A stretch of 64,000 nt of DNA from positions 682,001 through 746,000 of the forward strand of contig JASGHE010000006.1 of assembly GCA_047602475.1 (NCBI GenBank), given 5' to 3'. Below are positions 47,828-56,698 of the stretch, one piece after another. The DNA comes from JAEUIE01 sp047602475. GTDB lineage: Bacteria > Planctomycetota > Planctomycetia > Gemmatales > HRBIN36. Every line of letters begins with the position of its first letter. Position 1 is the first letter of the stretch. Under the pieces are notes generated by a model. That model searched no databases. It had not been told where the DNA came from and saw only the letters and a program-made list of their open reading frames with translations. A program made the translations under genes and the position numbers.

Positions 47828-49141
47828 CTACTTCAACCCCGTATGCAACTGCACCCCTGTCTTCTTGTAGACGTTCTCCCCGATCTGTATCCGGAGTTCC
47901 ATGCCGTTGTTCGTGAACCGCATCGTTCCCAGGCCGCGCTGTTTCTCTTCCTTCCAGCCCAGCTTGGTCAGTTCCTTGCGGTAGAACTCGTTGGCTTCGT
48001 CTACGCCCAGGGTCGTGGTCGTGTTGATGTGATTGCTCCGCCCTGACGTGAACTTGGCCCCCGGCGGGAAGGGCAGCTTGCGCAGATCGACGTTGCCATG
48101 GTTCAACAGGGCCACGGTCGTTGCGGCGTCCTTCTTGTCGTAGCTGGCTGAGAAGCCGAGCAGGAAGCCGTTCTTCTCGAATTTCAGATGAGAGTGATCT
48201 TCGATTTCCATATCGGGCGTGAGTTCCGTCCAGCCCTGTTCTTTGAGCAGCTTGCGGTAGAAGCTGACCGCGGTATCGACGGAATCGGGCACTTCATAAT
48301 GGGTGCCGATGGGCAGCGAATAAAGCTCCTTGTCGCGGCGACCCTTGACTGCTTTCTCCATGCGGGGCAGCTTGCTGATATCGATCACGTCGATCGCTTC
48401 CTTCAGCGTCGCCGGCTTGGTCTGGTCTTTGCTGGTGACGGTGGTGGTGACTTCCTCGGAATCGAGTTCATGTCTCACCGAGGCGCTGTACATCACTTCG
48501 ATGCCTTCGGGCTTCTTGGCAGTGACCATGGTGCATTCCATGGCGTTCTGCTCAAACTTCAGCACATAGCGGCCTTCCTTGGCCCAGGTGGCGTAGCCGT
48601 CTTCGGCACGCTCAGTCCAACCCTGCTCCTTCATGAACTTGCGGATGAAGGCCATCGCCTCGTCGGGAGTTTTCTTGGAGAGATAGAACGCCGCCGTCTT
48701 GTAGTTCGATTTCACCTGGGCGTCGTCGAGCTTGGGGAACTGGTGCACGTCGACGTTGCCATAGACCATGAGGGTGACGGTCATGGGATCCTTGGCTTCG
48801 CTGCGATAGCCGGAGAGGCTGAGGAGCATGCCGTTCTTCTCGAACATGACGCTGAGGTAGTCTTTCTGATCGCCGGTGGGAAGGGTCTTCTCCTGCTGCC
48901 AGCCGAGCTTGGCGAGTTGTTCGAGGTAGAAGTCAGCAGCCTGCTTGAAGGTGCCTGGGGCTTTGTAGGTGATGTGATTGAAATGCTTTTGAAACTTGGT
49001 CGTCCCTTCGAGCCGGGGCAGTTTGTCCAGGTCAATGACCTCGTTGACCTGCTTCACTGTCGCCGGCTTGGCAACGTCCTGACCAGCAACGACGTACACC
49101 GCGCCGAACATCCACAAAGCAACAACAGCAACATATCGCAT
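47828..49141 (-). CDS. Secreted protein with four internal repeats
   Basis: A 437-residue protein with a signal peptide (YVAVVALWMFGAVYVVAG). A unit built as AxxFYxxxLxKxGWxE recurs four times: AADFYLEQLAKLGWQQEK, AMAFIRKFMKEQGWTER, AVSFYRKLLKEQGWTEL, ANEFYRKELTKLGWKEEK; each is followed by a strand such as LSVMFEKNGMLLSLSGY. The first and third units also share KPATVKQVNEVIDLDKLPR-like leaders. It appears to be a periplasmic protein arisen by duplication; function unknown. Confidence 0.75.
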   Translation of the reverse strand: MRYVAVVALWMFGAVYVVAGQDVAKPATVKQVNEVIDLDKLPRLEGTTKFQKHFNHITYKAPGTFKQAADFYLEQLAKLGWQQEKTLPTGDQKDYLSVMFEKNGMLLSLSGYRSEAKDPMTVTLMVYGNVDVHQFPKLDDAQVKSNYKTAAFYLSKKTPDEAMAFIRKFMKEQGWTERAEDGYATWAKEGRYVLKFEQNAMECTMVTAKKPEGIEVMYSASVRHELDSEEVTTTVTSKDQTKPATLKEAIDVIDISKLPRMEKAVKGRRDKELYSLPIGTHYEVPDSVDTAVSFYRKLLKEQGWTELTPDMEIEDHSHLKFEKNGFLLGFSASYDKKDAATTVALLNHGNVDLRKLPFPPGAKFTSGRSNHINTTTTLGVDEANEFYRKELTKLGWKEEKQRGLGTMRFTNNGMELRIQIGENVYKKTGVQLHTGLK

Positions 49142-49339
49142 GACGAAACCCTTAAGAACACGAACCAGAAACCCTGATCTGCCGACATGCCGGCGACGGG
49201 CTGCAAGGATTCATTGTATGGGTAGCCTGGCAATGCCCCTTCGGGCAAAAGAAATGTCGGCAACGCTCTCAAACCCAGCCTGCAAAAACATCGCTCTTTC
49301 GCCGGGAAAATCGTAGAGTTCATCCCCTTCTCTGGTAAC

Positions 49340-49498
49340 TTAGGGCGAAGTCTGATCGAACGCCTGCAGCAGTTTGGCCAACTCCGTTCGATTCACCTCA
49401 TTGTACTGCTGCACCAGTTGATTCACCTTGTCGAGATCATGCGGCACCGACGGAACAGTAAGAAAGCAGGAAACGGTCATCAACAAGAGAATAGGCAT
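49340..49498 (-). CDS. Small secreted or lipid-anchored peptide
   Basis: A 52-residue frame: MPILLLMTVSCFLTVPSVPH followed by a helical end (DLDKVNQLVQQYNEVNRTEL). The start has a hydrophobic signal with a Cys at position 11. It follows no other gene closely. Small and without homologues known to me, so only moderately supported. Confidence 0.4.
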   Translation of the reverse strand: MPILLLMTVSCFLTVPSVPHDLDKVNQLVQQYNEVNRTELAKLLQAFDQTSP

Positions 49499-49583
49499 AG
49501 GGAGATCCGCCAGATTTCAGTAATGATCCGATACTAGTCCAATCAACAACCGGATGCCAGCAAAAATCATCGATCCCCGACTC

Positions 49584-49645
49584 TCGTCCCCAGGCTCCGC
49601 CTGGGAACGCCCTGCAACGCCGGCTCCGCCGGAAGTCCGAAGCGA
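49584..49645. repeat. CGTCCCCAGGCTCCGCCTGG repeat
   Basis: CCCAGGCTCCGCCTGGGAAC, then CGGCTCCGCCGGAAGTCCGA and AGCGAAG. The same unit is at 54480-54543, and halves are at 55653-55684 and 61051-61190. Confidence 0.75.
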
Positions 49646-50628
49646 AGATAAGTCCCCACCTCTAGCGTTCCAAATGCCGCTGCCTTATACTCAAGCCCAT
49701 GCCCCCACCCGCTACACCTCACCCTCGGCGACCCTACAAGCTGCTGACCCTGGGCTGTCTGCTCCTGGCCCTCGCCGCGGCACATGCCTACTGGCCGCGC
49801 TCGACCGACATACTGATCCCCGTCTTCAATGGCTCAGGCAAGTATGGCTTCATCAACGACAAGGGACAACTGGTTCATTCCTTCCAGTGGGAGCACGTCA
49901 ACCGATTCAGCAAATCAGGCTTGGCTGGGGTCACCCTGGAAACACCCGAAGGCAAGCGATGGGGCGCCATCGACCGGCAGGGCAAAGTAGTCATCCCTTA
50001 TGTCTGGGAGAAAGGCGGCGGGTTTCTCGACTCAGGCTATGCCATGACGGTGAAGAATCAGAAATGGGGGCTGATCAACCAACAGGGCACTGTCGTCGTG
50101 CCCCATGAATGGGATTTCATTGAACCCATCAGGACGAAGTCAGGAATCGATCATCTCGATTCGCACGGCTGGGCGAAAGTGTCTCGTGGTCGAGGCACAA
50201 AAGATGATCCCCAAATAATGGGCTGGGTAGACCATAATGGAAAGATTGTCATTCCCATCGAATATCGAGAAGCTGAATCATTTGACGAACAGGGTTGGGC
50301 GAAGGTTAAGCGTGGAACGGAATCGGGATGGATCAACCGTCAGGGCAAGTGGGTCATGCCTCCGGAATGGGAAGCCTGTTCCAGCTTTGATGAATACGGT
50401 TGGGCTGCCGTCTTTCGCAATGGAAAGTCTGGATACATAGATCGGCAAGGAAAAATAGTTCTACCGTTAGAGTGGGATTACTGCTGGGAATTTCATCCAC
50501 GAGGCTACGCACAAGTGATGAAGGGCAAAATGCGGGGCCTCATTGATCGTACTGGCAAATTAATTATCGGAATTATATAGTTGACTAACCACGGCTGTTC
50601 CGGGGCAGATTCCCGACTGCTTTGCCGC

Positions 50629-50784
50629 CTACTTTTTCTTCTTCGTTTTCTTCTTGCCGTGCGCCTTCTTGTAGGCAGCAGCAAGTTCGGCGTTTGTCGG
50701 CGGCTTGGCTGTTATTTCAAACGATGCTTTGATCGCCTGCTTAACAGTTAGCGGTTTCATCGTGATTTTCTTAGCTGCCCCCAT
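50629..50784 (-). CDS. Small lysine-rich protein in the element
   Basis: A 51-residue frame with GGAGATACTGCAA upstream: MGAAKKITMKPLTVKQAIKA, then ASFEITAKPPTNAELAAAYK and a run of lysines to the end. The composition suggests nucleic-acid binding. It points outward to the left end of the element. Not recognised. Confidence 0.6.
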   Translation of the reverse strand: MGAAKKITMKPLTVKQAIKASFEITAKPPTNAELAAAYKKAHGKKKTKKKK

Positions 50785-50947
50785 TTGCAGTATCTCCATT
50801 TAGAATAAGGGTTTAATCTTACAAGGCTTCTATGCGATGGTCAAATCTGGCCATGATTCAAGTGTTTTACAATCCGGCAACATTTCTAGAATTGAATTTG
50901 ACGAACCATATTTCATTGGTTATCATAAGCCGCAGAAGGGAAGCTCC

Positions 50948-51433
50948 ATGTCCAACTCCAACGGACTAATTGAACGAATTGGTGTACGCATCGCCGACCT
51001 CAAGGCAGAGAAGGCGTCCGTGGTCGCCCGTCTCAAGGAAATCGATTTCCGTTTAGACGAGTTGCTTGCTGTCGTTTATGATGCAGGTGTTCCCATTCTT
51101 GAGCCTGGGGTTCACGAAACCGCTGACCCTGACAATATACCTTCCCCGATTGAATCTGTCCTGCCTACCAGACCGACCGATGCAATTATCACGCTACTTA
51201 AGATCAGCAATTATCCGCTATCGTCACGCCAGATCATCGACCAGCTTGCGCCGGTTGTGGAAACAAAGTCCAATAACGCTCGCAAGGTGCTGTCGAGTCT
51301 TTTGTCAGGTCTTGTGAAATCAAGGAAGATTAACCTTGATCGAGGCAAGTATTTTATCGACCCTCACTGGCACGATGACGAAAAACGCAGATTGATAGAA
51401 GACTACAACCCAGAACTAGAGGAGAAACTGTAA
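50948..51433 (+). CDS. Coiled-coil plus winged-helix-like protein, element cargo
   Basis: A 161-residue protein from the ATG at 50948 (GAAGGGAAGCTCC upstream). The first 50 residues form a coiled coil (IADLKAEKASVVARLKEIDF). Residues 80-145 look like a winged helix (IITLLKISNYPLSSRQIIDQ, LSSLLSGLVKSRKINLDRGK, then YFIDP). This is a common layout in regulators of mobile elements. It lies about 190 bp before the tRNA-like genes and is likely part of the cargo. Confidence 0.65.
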   Translation: MSNSNGLIERIGVRIADLKAEKASVVARLKEIDFRLDELLAVVYDAGVPILEPGVHETADPDNIPSPIESVLPTRPTDAIITLLKISNYPLSSRQIIDQLAPVVETKSNNARKVLSSLLSGLVKSRKINLDRGKYFIDPHWHDDEKRRLIEDYNPELEEKL

Positions 51434-51621
51434 AGGCTTGGTAGCACGCCAATGCTCCAAGCCTTTTGATGCCCGTAACTCTTTTGCAGGGAGTGACACC
51501 TATGTGGAGTTCCACATGGGCAGGTGCTTACTTCATAGTAGCACCTAGCCCACCATAGTTCAAGCGCAAAGTAGAAAAGCCGAACGCTCGGCGCAAGCCG
51601 AGCGTTCGCACCTGTAAAACT

Positions 51622-51697
51622 GCCCCCGTAGCTCAATTGGATAGAGCAACTTGTTGGTCGCAAGGTTAGGTTGAGAGTTCGATTCTCTCCGGGGGTA
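51622..51697 (+). tRNA. tRNA-like gene, Arg-type body, loop anticodon GGU
   Basis: A 76-nt cloverleaf: acceptor GCCCCCG with CGGGGGT, D arm GCTC-GAGC, T arm GAGAG-TTCGATT-CTCTC. The body resembles bacterial tRNA-Arg. The anticodon arm ACTTG-TTGGTCG-CAAGG places GGT (Thr) at 34-36, but the loop has C37 and G38 where A is usual, the first pair of the stem is mismatched or a G is bulged, and the variable loop is 7 nt. Hence either a degenerate tRNA or an unusual one. Confidence 0.6.
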
Positions 51698-51706
51698 GCT
51701 TTCGAT

Positions 51707-51800
51707 GTGGAGATGGCGAAACTGGCAGACGCAGTGGTTTTGGGAACCACGGGGGCAGCTTAACGGAAGCCCCGTGCGGGTTCAAGTCCCGCTCTCCACA
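51707..51800 (+). tRNA. Class II tRNA-like gene with anticodon UGG
   Basis: A 94-nt cloverleaf: acceptor GTGGAGA with TCTCCAC, Leu-type D arm GCG-AAACTGGCAGA-CGC, anticodon arm GTGGT-TTTGGGA-ACCAC, a long variable arm (GGGGC with GCCCC) and T arm GCGGG-TTCAAGT-CCCGC. The loop reads T-T-TGG-G-A, so the anticodon is UGG (Pro), yet proline tRNAs are class I; the body is that of tRNA-Leu. The 25-base variable region is longer than usual. It could insert leucine at CCA codons or be a decoy. Confidence 0.7.
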
Positions 51801-51850
51801 CCGTTACCTATATCGACCTGAAGTATTCTTTGCAAGATTCCTTTACTACG

Positions 51851-52780
51851 TTATTCCGCGCTTTGCAGTTCGCTAGCGCGGTACATTAGGCGTTTCCCCT
51901 CACCTGCCTTGATAGCTCTTGCAGTACGTTCGCTATCGTCAACTTTGCGGTTCGTCCATCTATAGGCAAACTCCCCGCAATATCGATCTAGGTGTTGCTT
52001 GCTAACATGATGAAACACACCATGAATGCCACGCTTTAGTGTTGCGAAGAAACTCTCGGCTGAGTTACAGTTAATGCCATCACGAGAGTATTCGCCTTCA
52101 CTGTGATTGACCGTCTGGTGTCCAGCGTATTCCTTGCCGATGGGCTTGTAAGCGTTCAGTTCATCAGTCATCAGCGTTGCTTCTTTCTTTACGTGCTGAT
52201 CGATGACCTTCTTTAGATTCCTGCTCGTGACTCTCTGAACAGATTGTGCGCGAAGTCCACCGGAACGATCAACAAGAGCTACGACGGGAGTCTTCTTAGT
52301 TCCCCTGCCACGTTTGTTAGGAACGCCATGAACTCGCTTAGGCTTGCCACCCACATACGTTTCGTCAACTTCGACCACGCTACCCTCTTCCCCAAGCATG
52401 GTCTTTAATGGTTCCTGAGTCATTGCCCAACGAATACGGTGAGCGAGGAACCATGCTGACTTATAAGTGATTCCCAGTTCACGGTGCAACTGGTGAGCAG
52501 ATACGCCCTTCTTACTTGAGTTCATCAGGTGATAGGCCAGCAGCCATTGCTTGCAGGTTAGATGCGAGTCTTCAAAGATGGAACCTTTGAACACGGTGAA
52601 CAATTTGCGGCATTCCTTCGTCTTACACTTATACAGGCCACGTTCGGCAGACTTGCCACCCAGCTTTGTTACTTCCTTCGTTTTGCAGAACGGGCAAACA
52701 GCACCTTCCGGCCAGCGAACTTGTTCGATGTATTCACGGGCTTGTTGCTCTGTCAGGCTGCCGATTTCTAAGAGATTCAT
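51851..52780 (-). CDS. ISXO2-like transposase (IS1595 family)
   Basis: A 309-residue protein starting at the ATG at 52780 (AGGGGACTGGCA upstream). N-terminal zinc ribbon CPFCKTKEVTKLGGKSAERG with YKCKTKECRKLF, then the HTH-like WLLAYHLMNSSKKGVSAHQL, and the ISXO2 DDE-type core: VVEVDETYVGGKPKRVHGVP, LMTDELNAYKPIGKEY, HTVNHS-type region (HQTVNHSEGEYSRDGI) and NSAESFFATLKRGIHGVFHH. Full length for the family. It should mobilise the element. Confidence 0.93.
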   Translation of the reverse strand: MNLLEIGSLTEQQAREYIEQVRWPEGAVCPFCKTKEVTKLGGKSAERGLYKCKTKECRKLFTVFKGSIFEDSHLTCKQWLLAYHLMNSSKKGVSAHQLHRELGITYKSAWFLAHRIRWAMTQEPLKTMLGEEGSVVEVDETYVGGKPKRVHGVPNKRGRGTKKTPVVALVDRSGGLRAQSVQRVTSRNLKKVIDQHVKKEATLMTDELNAYKPIGKEYAGHQTVNHSEGEYSRDGINCNSAESFFATLKRGIHGVFHHVSKQHLDRYCGEFAYRWTNRKVDDSERTARAIKAGEGKRLMYRASELQSAE

Positions 52781-53369
52781 TGCCAGTCCCCTTTGATGAC
52801 TTAATTCTAAGTCAAAGGGCATGGTTAGTCAAGTATATAATTCCGTTAATTATTCCCATCGAATGGCAGCTTTGTTGGTTGGATGACGATAGTTTGATAA
52901 CGGTTGAAAAGGAAGACAAAGCGGGTTGCCTCGATTTGCAGGGAAAGGTGCGAGTGCCGCTTCTGTTTAATCGGCTCGATAAACTCACTGGCAGCGACTA
53001 CTGGCAGGCCCAACGCGATATCATAGGTTCGCATGGGCTCGTTGACGGCTCCGGGAACGTCATCATCGATTTCCGCTGGGACGATATCACTTGTCTTCAA
53101 GACCGTGAACGTACTTTTATTGTGTGCAAAGGTGAAGCGAAGTTTCCCTGGCCCGACTGGGTAAAAGACGGCCTGATCAAAATCTACGCCACCTTCGGCA
53201 AGGCCTGGCAACCCGACAGACTCTGCTACGTCTACGATGCCCAGGGCCAACTTCTCTGGAGAAACGACGACTGGTTGAACCACCTCGATTATTATCTCAT
53301 CGCCCTCGGCATCTTCTTCGTCTTCCTCAGCCTCTTCCGCTATCGCCGTTATCGAAAACTACTTTCATG

Positions 53370-53525
53370 CTCCCCTCTTCCTCCCGGGGAGAGGGGCCGG
53401 GGGTGAGGGGTGGTAAATCGACTTTCATGCTGTGTGGCAGGCATCGTGCAAGACGAACATGGGTGAGCTCAATCATCGACCCCCTCACCCCTAACCCCTC
53501 TCCCCGGTGGGGAGAGGGGAACCAG
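53370..53525. repeat. Two CCCCTCTCCC palindromes
   Basis: Copies at 53370-53412 (CTCCCCTCTTCCTCCCGGGG) and 53470-53520 (CCCCTCTCCCCGGTGGGGAG). The first encodes the last residues of the WG-repeat protein. Confidence 0.7.
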
Positions 53526-53572
53526 ACGACAATCCCCTCAATTGGGATACTCTACCCCCATCGGAGGAAACC

Positions 53573-54472
53573 ATGTCAACACTCGCCCCCATCTCCCGCC
53601 GTACCGCACTGGCTACCAGCCTCGCTGCCATCCTTCCCTGGCCGAAGGCTCTCCAGGCATCATCTAAATCGATCCCCCAGTTCTCCTTCATCGTCGTCAG
53701 CGATACCCATCTCGGTCGCGCTGGCAAGGACGATGCCGCGAAGCAGTGGAAACAGACCGCAGCCGAGATCCAGACGGCGAAGGGCGACTTCGTTCTCCAT
53801 CTGGGCGACATCGTCGATGGCCGGCGTGAGGCGCAGTACCCGGTCTACCTGGAGACCCGCCACACCATCAAGAAGCCTCTCTACGAAATCCCCGGCAACC
53901 ACGATACGCACGAACTCTTTGCCAAACACATCCGCAAGAATGTCGACATGGCGTTCGATCATCAGGGCGTGCGCTTCCTGCTGATCAACAACAGCCGGCC
54001 CGACTCAGTCAATGGTTTCATCTCGAAAGAGCAGATCAACTGGCTGGGCGAACAGTGCGACGAGGCAGCTGCGAAGAAGCTGTTCGTCATCCTCTGCATG
54101 CACGTCCCGGCCCATGTCAATAAGCCACCCGATGCCGGGGCTTACGTGAAGTTGGGCCAGGGGCATGATGAACTCTATGCCCTGCTCAAGCGGCACGAGA
54201 AGATCGTCCTCGCCCTCTTCCATGGTCATTTCCATTGCGGCCTGCACGGCTGGGACGATCATGCTCCGCTTCAGGAAGTGGTCTTCCCCTCAGCACTGTA
54301 TAACATCGATAACAAACTGACGGAGAAGAATGCCCCCGGCTACACCCTCCCCGAATTCCGCCCAGGCTTCACCCTGGTGGAGATCAGTAAGAGTGGTCTC
54401 ATCCTGCGGTACAAACCCGTGGGTACGGAGGCGACGCAGGATAAGACTTGTGAGTTACTTCAGTTCAAGTAG
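53573..54472 (+). CDS. Exported metallophosphoesterase
   Basis: A 299-residue protein from the ATG at 53573 (CGGAGGAAACC upstream). A twin-arginine-like signal (SRRTALATSLAAILPWPKAL) precedes the calcineurin-like fold: FIVVSDTHLGRAGKDDA, FVLHLGDIVDGRRE, YEIPGNHDTHELF, CMHVPAH and ALFHGHFHCGLHGW. All five metal-binding motifs are present. Substrate unknown (phosphodiester or purple-acid type). Confidence 0.92.
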   Translation: MSTLAPISRRTALATSLAAILPWPKALQASSKSIPQFSFIVVSDTHLGRAGKDDAAKQWKQTAAEIQTAKGDFVLHLGDIVDGRREAQYPVYLETRHTIKKPLYEIPGNHDTHELFAKHIRKNVDMAFDHQGVRFLLINNSRPDSVNGFISKEQINWLGEQCDEAAAKKLFVILCMHVPAHVNKPPDAGAYVKLGQGHDELYALLKRHEKIVLALFHGHFHCGLHGWDDHAPLQEVVFPSALYNIDNKLTEKNAPGYTLPEFRPGFTLVEISKSGLILRYKPVGTEATQDKTCELLQFK

Positions 54473-54479
54473 TTGACTC

Positions 54480-54543
54480 TCGTTCCCAGGCTCCGCCTGG
54501 GAACGCCCTGCAATGGCGGCTCTGCCGCAAGTCCGAAGCGAAG
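54480..54543. repeat. CGTTCCCAGGCTCCGCCTGG repeat, copy 2
   Basis: CGTTCCCAGGCTCCGCCTGG, then CGGCTCTGCCGCAAGTCCGA. A further inverted repeat follows: CACTGTTGTGGCCGGTCTCC with CGGAAACCGGCCACAAC. Confidence 0.75.
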
Positions 54544-54686
54544 AGTTGACACTGTTGTGGCCGGTCTCCACACTGTTGTGGTCGGAAACCGGCCACAACG
54601 GAGTTGCTATCTCATTCCCACTTCCGCGCCCTAATTCCGGTGGTTGCCTCCGGGCAACCAGTTCTAAAGTAACCACACATGTACTC

Positions 54687-54778
54687 CTCCCCTTGCCAAG
54701 GGGAGGTTGGGTGGGGTTCAATGTCGCGGAGAAATTACCCCCTCCAACTCCCCCTTGGAAAGGGGGAGAGAAAGAAAA
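54687..54778. repeat. CCCCCTTTCCAAGGGGGAG repeat, copy 5 (reverse)
   Basis: CTCCCCTTGCCAAGGGGAGG and, after a variable middle, CTCCCCCTTGGAAAGGGGGA. It lies in the reverse orientation relative to 24366. Confidence 0.75.
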
Positions 54779-54816
54779 TGACTCCACTACCGGGTGGTCG
54801 TCTAACGAGGCATGCC

Positions 54817-55638
54817 ATGTCCCAAGGCCAAGAACGCAACTACATCCTCGGCACGCACGACGAAGAACTTCGTCGCCTTGATCTGCAACATCGAGTCTGG
54901 CTGCCGACCGTGCTCGACTGCTGGTATCGTGCAGGCATCACCGTCGGCAGCAAGGTGCTGGATATCGGGGCGGGGCCGGGCTTTGCTACGCTTGATCTTG
55001 CTGAAACCGTCAGCCCCCGTGGCCAGGTCGTGGCCCTCGAACGCTCCCAACGCTTTCTGGAAGCGGCCCGGTCAGCCTGTCTGGTTCGTGGACTGAAGCA
55101 GGTCACGTTTCATGAACTTGATCTGATGACTGATGCCTGGCCGACGCTTTCGGTCGATGCCGCCTGGTGCCGGTGGGTCGCCTGCTTCGTCTCGTCTCCC
55201 GCTGAGCTGATTCAGAAGATCGCACTTTCGGTGCGTCCCGGCGGGCGGGCCATCTTCCATGAATATGCCAACTACGCCAGTTGGCGCTGGCTCCCGCACC
55301 GGCCTCTTCTCGAAGACTATGTGCGACAGGTGATGAAGACCTGGCGAAGCTCCGGCGGCGAACCCGACATTGGGCTGGAGCTTCCCCGGCTACTCCAACA
55401 GGCCGGCTTCACCATCCGAGAAGCAGTGCCCCGTGTCTTCTGTGTTCGCCCTGATCATTTCATCTGGCGTTGGCCCGCCGCCTTCATCGATTCGGGCCTG
55501 AACCGGTTTCTGGAACTGAAGGAAGTAACCGAAGATTGGGCCAATGCCGTCCGCCAGGAATTCCAGGCTGCTCAAGCCGACCCCAACACACTAATGATGA
55601 CCCCGCTGGTTCTCGAAATTGTTGCGGAGAAACGATGA
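54817..55638 (+). CDS. SAM-dependent methyltransferase (class I)
   Basis: A 273-residue protein: NYILGTHDEELRRLDLQHRV, motif I KVLDIGAGPGFATLDLAETV, motif II VVALERSQRFLEAARSACLV, VDAAWCRWVACFVSSPAELI and the post-core VRPGGRAIFHEY. It shares the YILGTxxxExxRLxLQH start with the methyltransferase at 44921 (YILATGSNDVKRLQLLHQ), so both belong to one subfamily. ATG at 54817 chosen because it begins the conserved part; an ATG at 54778 is in frame. Confidence 0.87.
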   Translation: MSQGQERNYILGTHDEELRRLDLQHRVWLPTVLDCWYRAGITVGSKVLDIGAGPGFATLDLAETVSPRGQVVALERSQRFLEAARSACLVRGLKQVTFHELDLMTDAWPTLSVDAAWCRWVACFVSSPAELIQKIALSVRPGGRAIFHEYANYASWRWLPHRPLLEDYVRQVMKTWRSSGGEPDIGLELPRLLQQAGFTIREAVPRVFCVRPDHFIWRWPAAFIDSGLNRFLELKEVTEDWANAVRQEFQAAQADPNTLMMTPLVLEIVAEKR

Positions 55639-55805
55639 CAGACACCCTCCCACCTCGTTCCCAGGCAGAGCCCGGGAACGAGGTGTAGGGGAAGCAGTTA
55701 GAAACAAACGGACGAACTACTCAAACCTTCATCAAAATAACTTGAGTAGAGAAATCCCCATGAGTATATTCTCAGAAGCTAACTCATCCGGATGGGGCAG
55801 TCGTC

Positions 55806-56698
55806 TTGTTTCGATTATTGTTCGCTATCGCTGCTGTGCTGTTCTGCCATGTACTAGTGCATGCGCAAGGTGTTCTTGCGTATGATCCGTTCAATCAGAA
55901 TCTGGGGCAACTCAATGGCTTCGCCAGCACGGGAGTTCCCTGGACGACTGGCTCCATCTGGCAGCCGGCGTTCGGCAATGGCGGAACGGTGACGGCGGGC
56001 AGCCTCAGCTATGGTCCGCTCGCTACCCTGGCGAACAAGTGCAGTTTCCCTGGTTCAGTGGCGACAATGCCAGCATCCGCTCGCTGGGTGCCAATCGGGG
56101 CGGCGGCCCGGCTGACATCTGGCTCAGTTTCCTGGCCAATCCCAATCAGACCGGCCAAGGCCTCTATCTCTATTTCACCTCGCAGCAGGATATGCAAATC
56201 GGCTCTCCCCTGGCTGGCGGCGGCCTGGGGATGCAGCTCAATTCTTTAGTTACGGGGGGTGCCACGCAAACCCTGAACGTCAGCCCGACAATCAACATCG
56301 ATAGCTCAACCCACTTTTTTGTCACTCACTTCCAGTTGGGAGCGAGTTCGCCCACCAACACCATCACGCTCTATGTCGATCCCGACTTCAACAGTCTGGC
56401 CAACGGGCTGGCTCCCACCGGGGGGAGCTCCGTGACTTATACCACCGCGCTGAACTTCAACTTTGAACGATTTCTCATTGGTAACTTCAGCGGCGTGACC
56501 GGAGCGGCGGGCACCTTCTCGCTCGACGAGATTCGCCTGGGGCCGACATGGATTTCGGTCTCCGCCGTGCCCGAACCCACCACCATGGCCCTGGCGGCAC
56601 TGGCTCTATGCGGGAGCTGGTACTGCTGGCGAAGAAAAGTCCGCCAAGCCCAGACGGTTAGTGATAAGACCATTGAGCACGACGTTGTTGTGGAGTAG
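55806..56698 (+). CDS. PEP-CTERM-sorted secreted protein, frameshifted
   Basis: The front (LLFAIAAVLFCHVLVHAQGV, AYDPFNQNLGQLNGFASTG) is in one frame, the rest from about 56037 in another (QFPWFSGDNASIRSLGANRG onward). Adding one G (AACAAG to AACAAGG) joins them. The end is a PEP-CTERM sorting signal: VPEPTTMALAALALCGSWYC followed by WRRK. The mature part is a lectin-like beta sandwich with repeated polar strands. Start uncertain: TTG at 55806, or ATG at 55760 with another indel. It is exported and anchored through an exosortase; no exosortase is in the window. Confidence 0.8.

Larger units (their letters stand above)
50568..52845. mobile_element. IS1595-type element carrying tRNA-like and protein genes
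   Basis: A 2278-bp element with 24-bp terminal inverted repeats, CGGAATTATATA then G or C and TTGACTAACCA, one mismatch, flanked by the 8-bp direct repeat TTAATTAT (50560-50567 and 52846-52853). An 8-bp duplication is usual for IS1595. Cargo in order: a small basic protein (minus), a winged-helix-like protein, two tRNA-like genes (plus) and the ISXO2-like transposase (minus). The clean ends and intact target joint suggest a recent insertion. Confidence 0.92.
49699..53406 (+). pseudogene. WG-repeat membrane protein gene, split by an insertion element
   Basis: Left part (49699-50567): an N-terminal anchor (KLLTLGCLLLALAAAHAYW) and about eight WG repeats such as KYGFINDKGQLVHSFQWEHV and KWGLINQQGTVVVPHEWDFI. 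Right part (from 52854): IPIEWQLCWLDDDSLITVEK, more repeats, and a C-terminal membrane segment (YYLIALGIFFVFLSLF). Joining GGCAAA, TTAATTAT and TCCC restores GKLIIPIEW, a perfect WG-repeat joint, in frame. The gene ends at 53406 within a palindromic repeat. The element at 50568-52845 has disrupted it. Confidence 0.9.

Noticed and set aside
48188..49177. A 329-residue frame on the plus strand opposite the four-repeat secreted protein.
   Set aside because: It is antisense to a gene with a signal peptide and clear internal repeats; its composition (His/Leu/Gly-rich) is that of a reverse-complement shadow.
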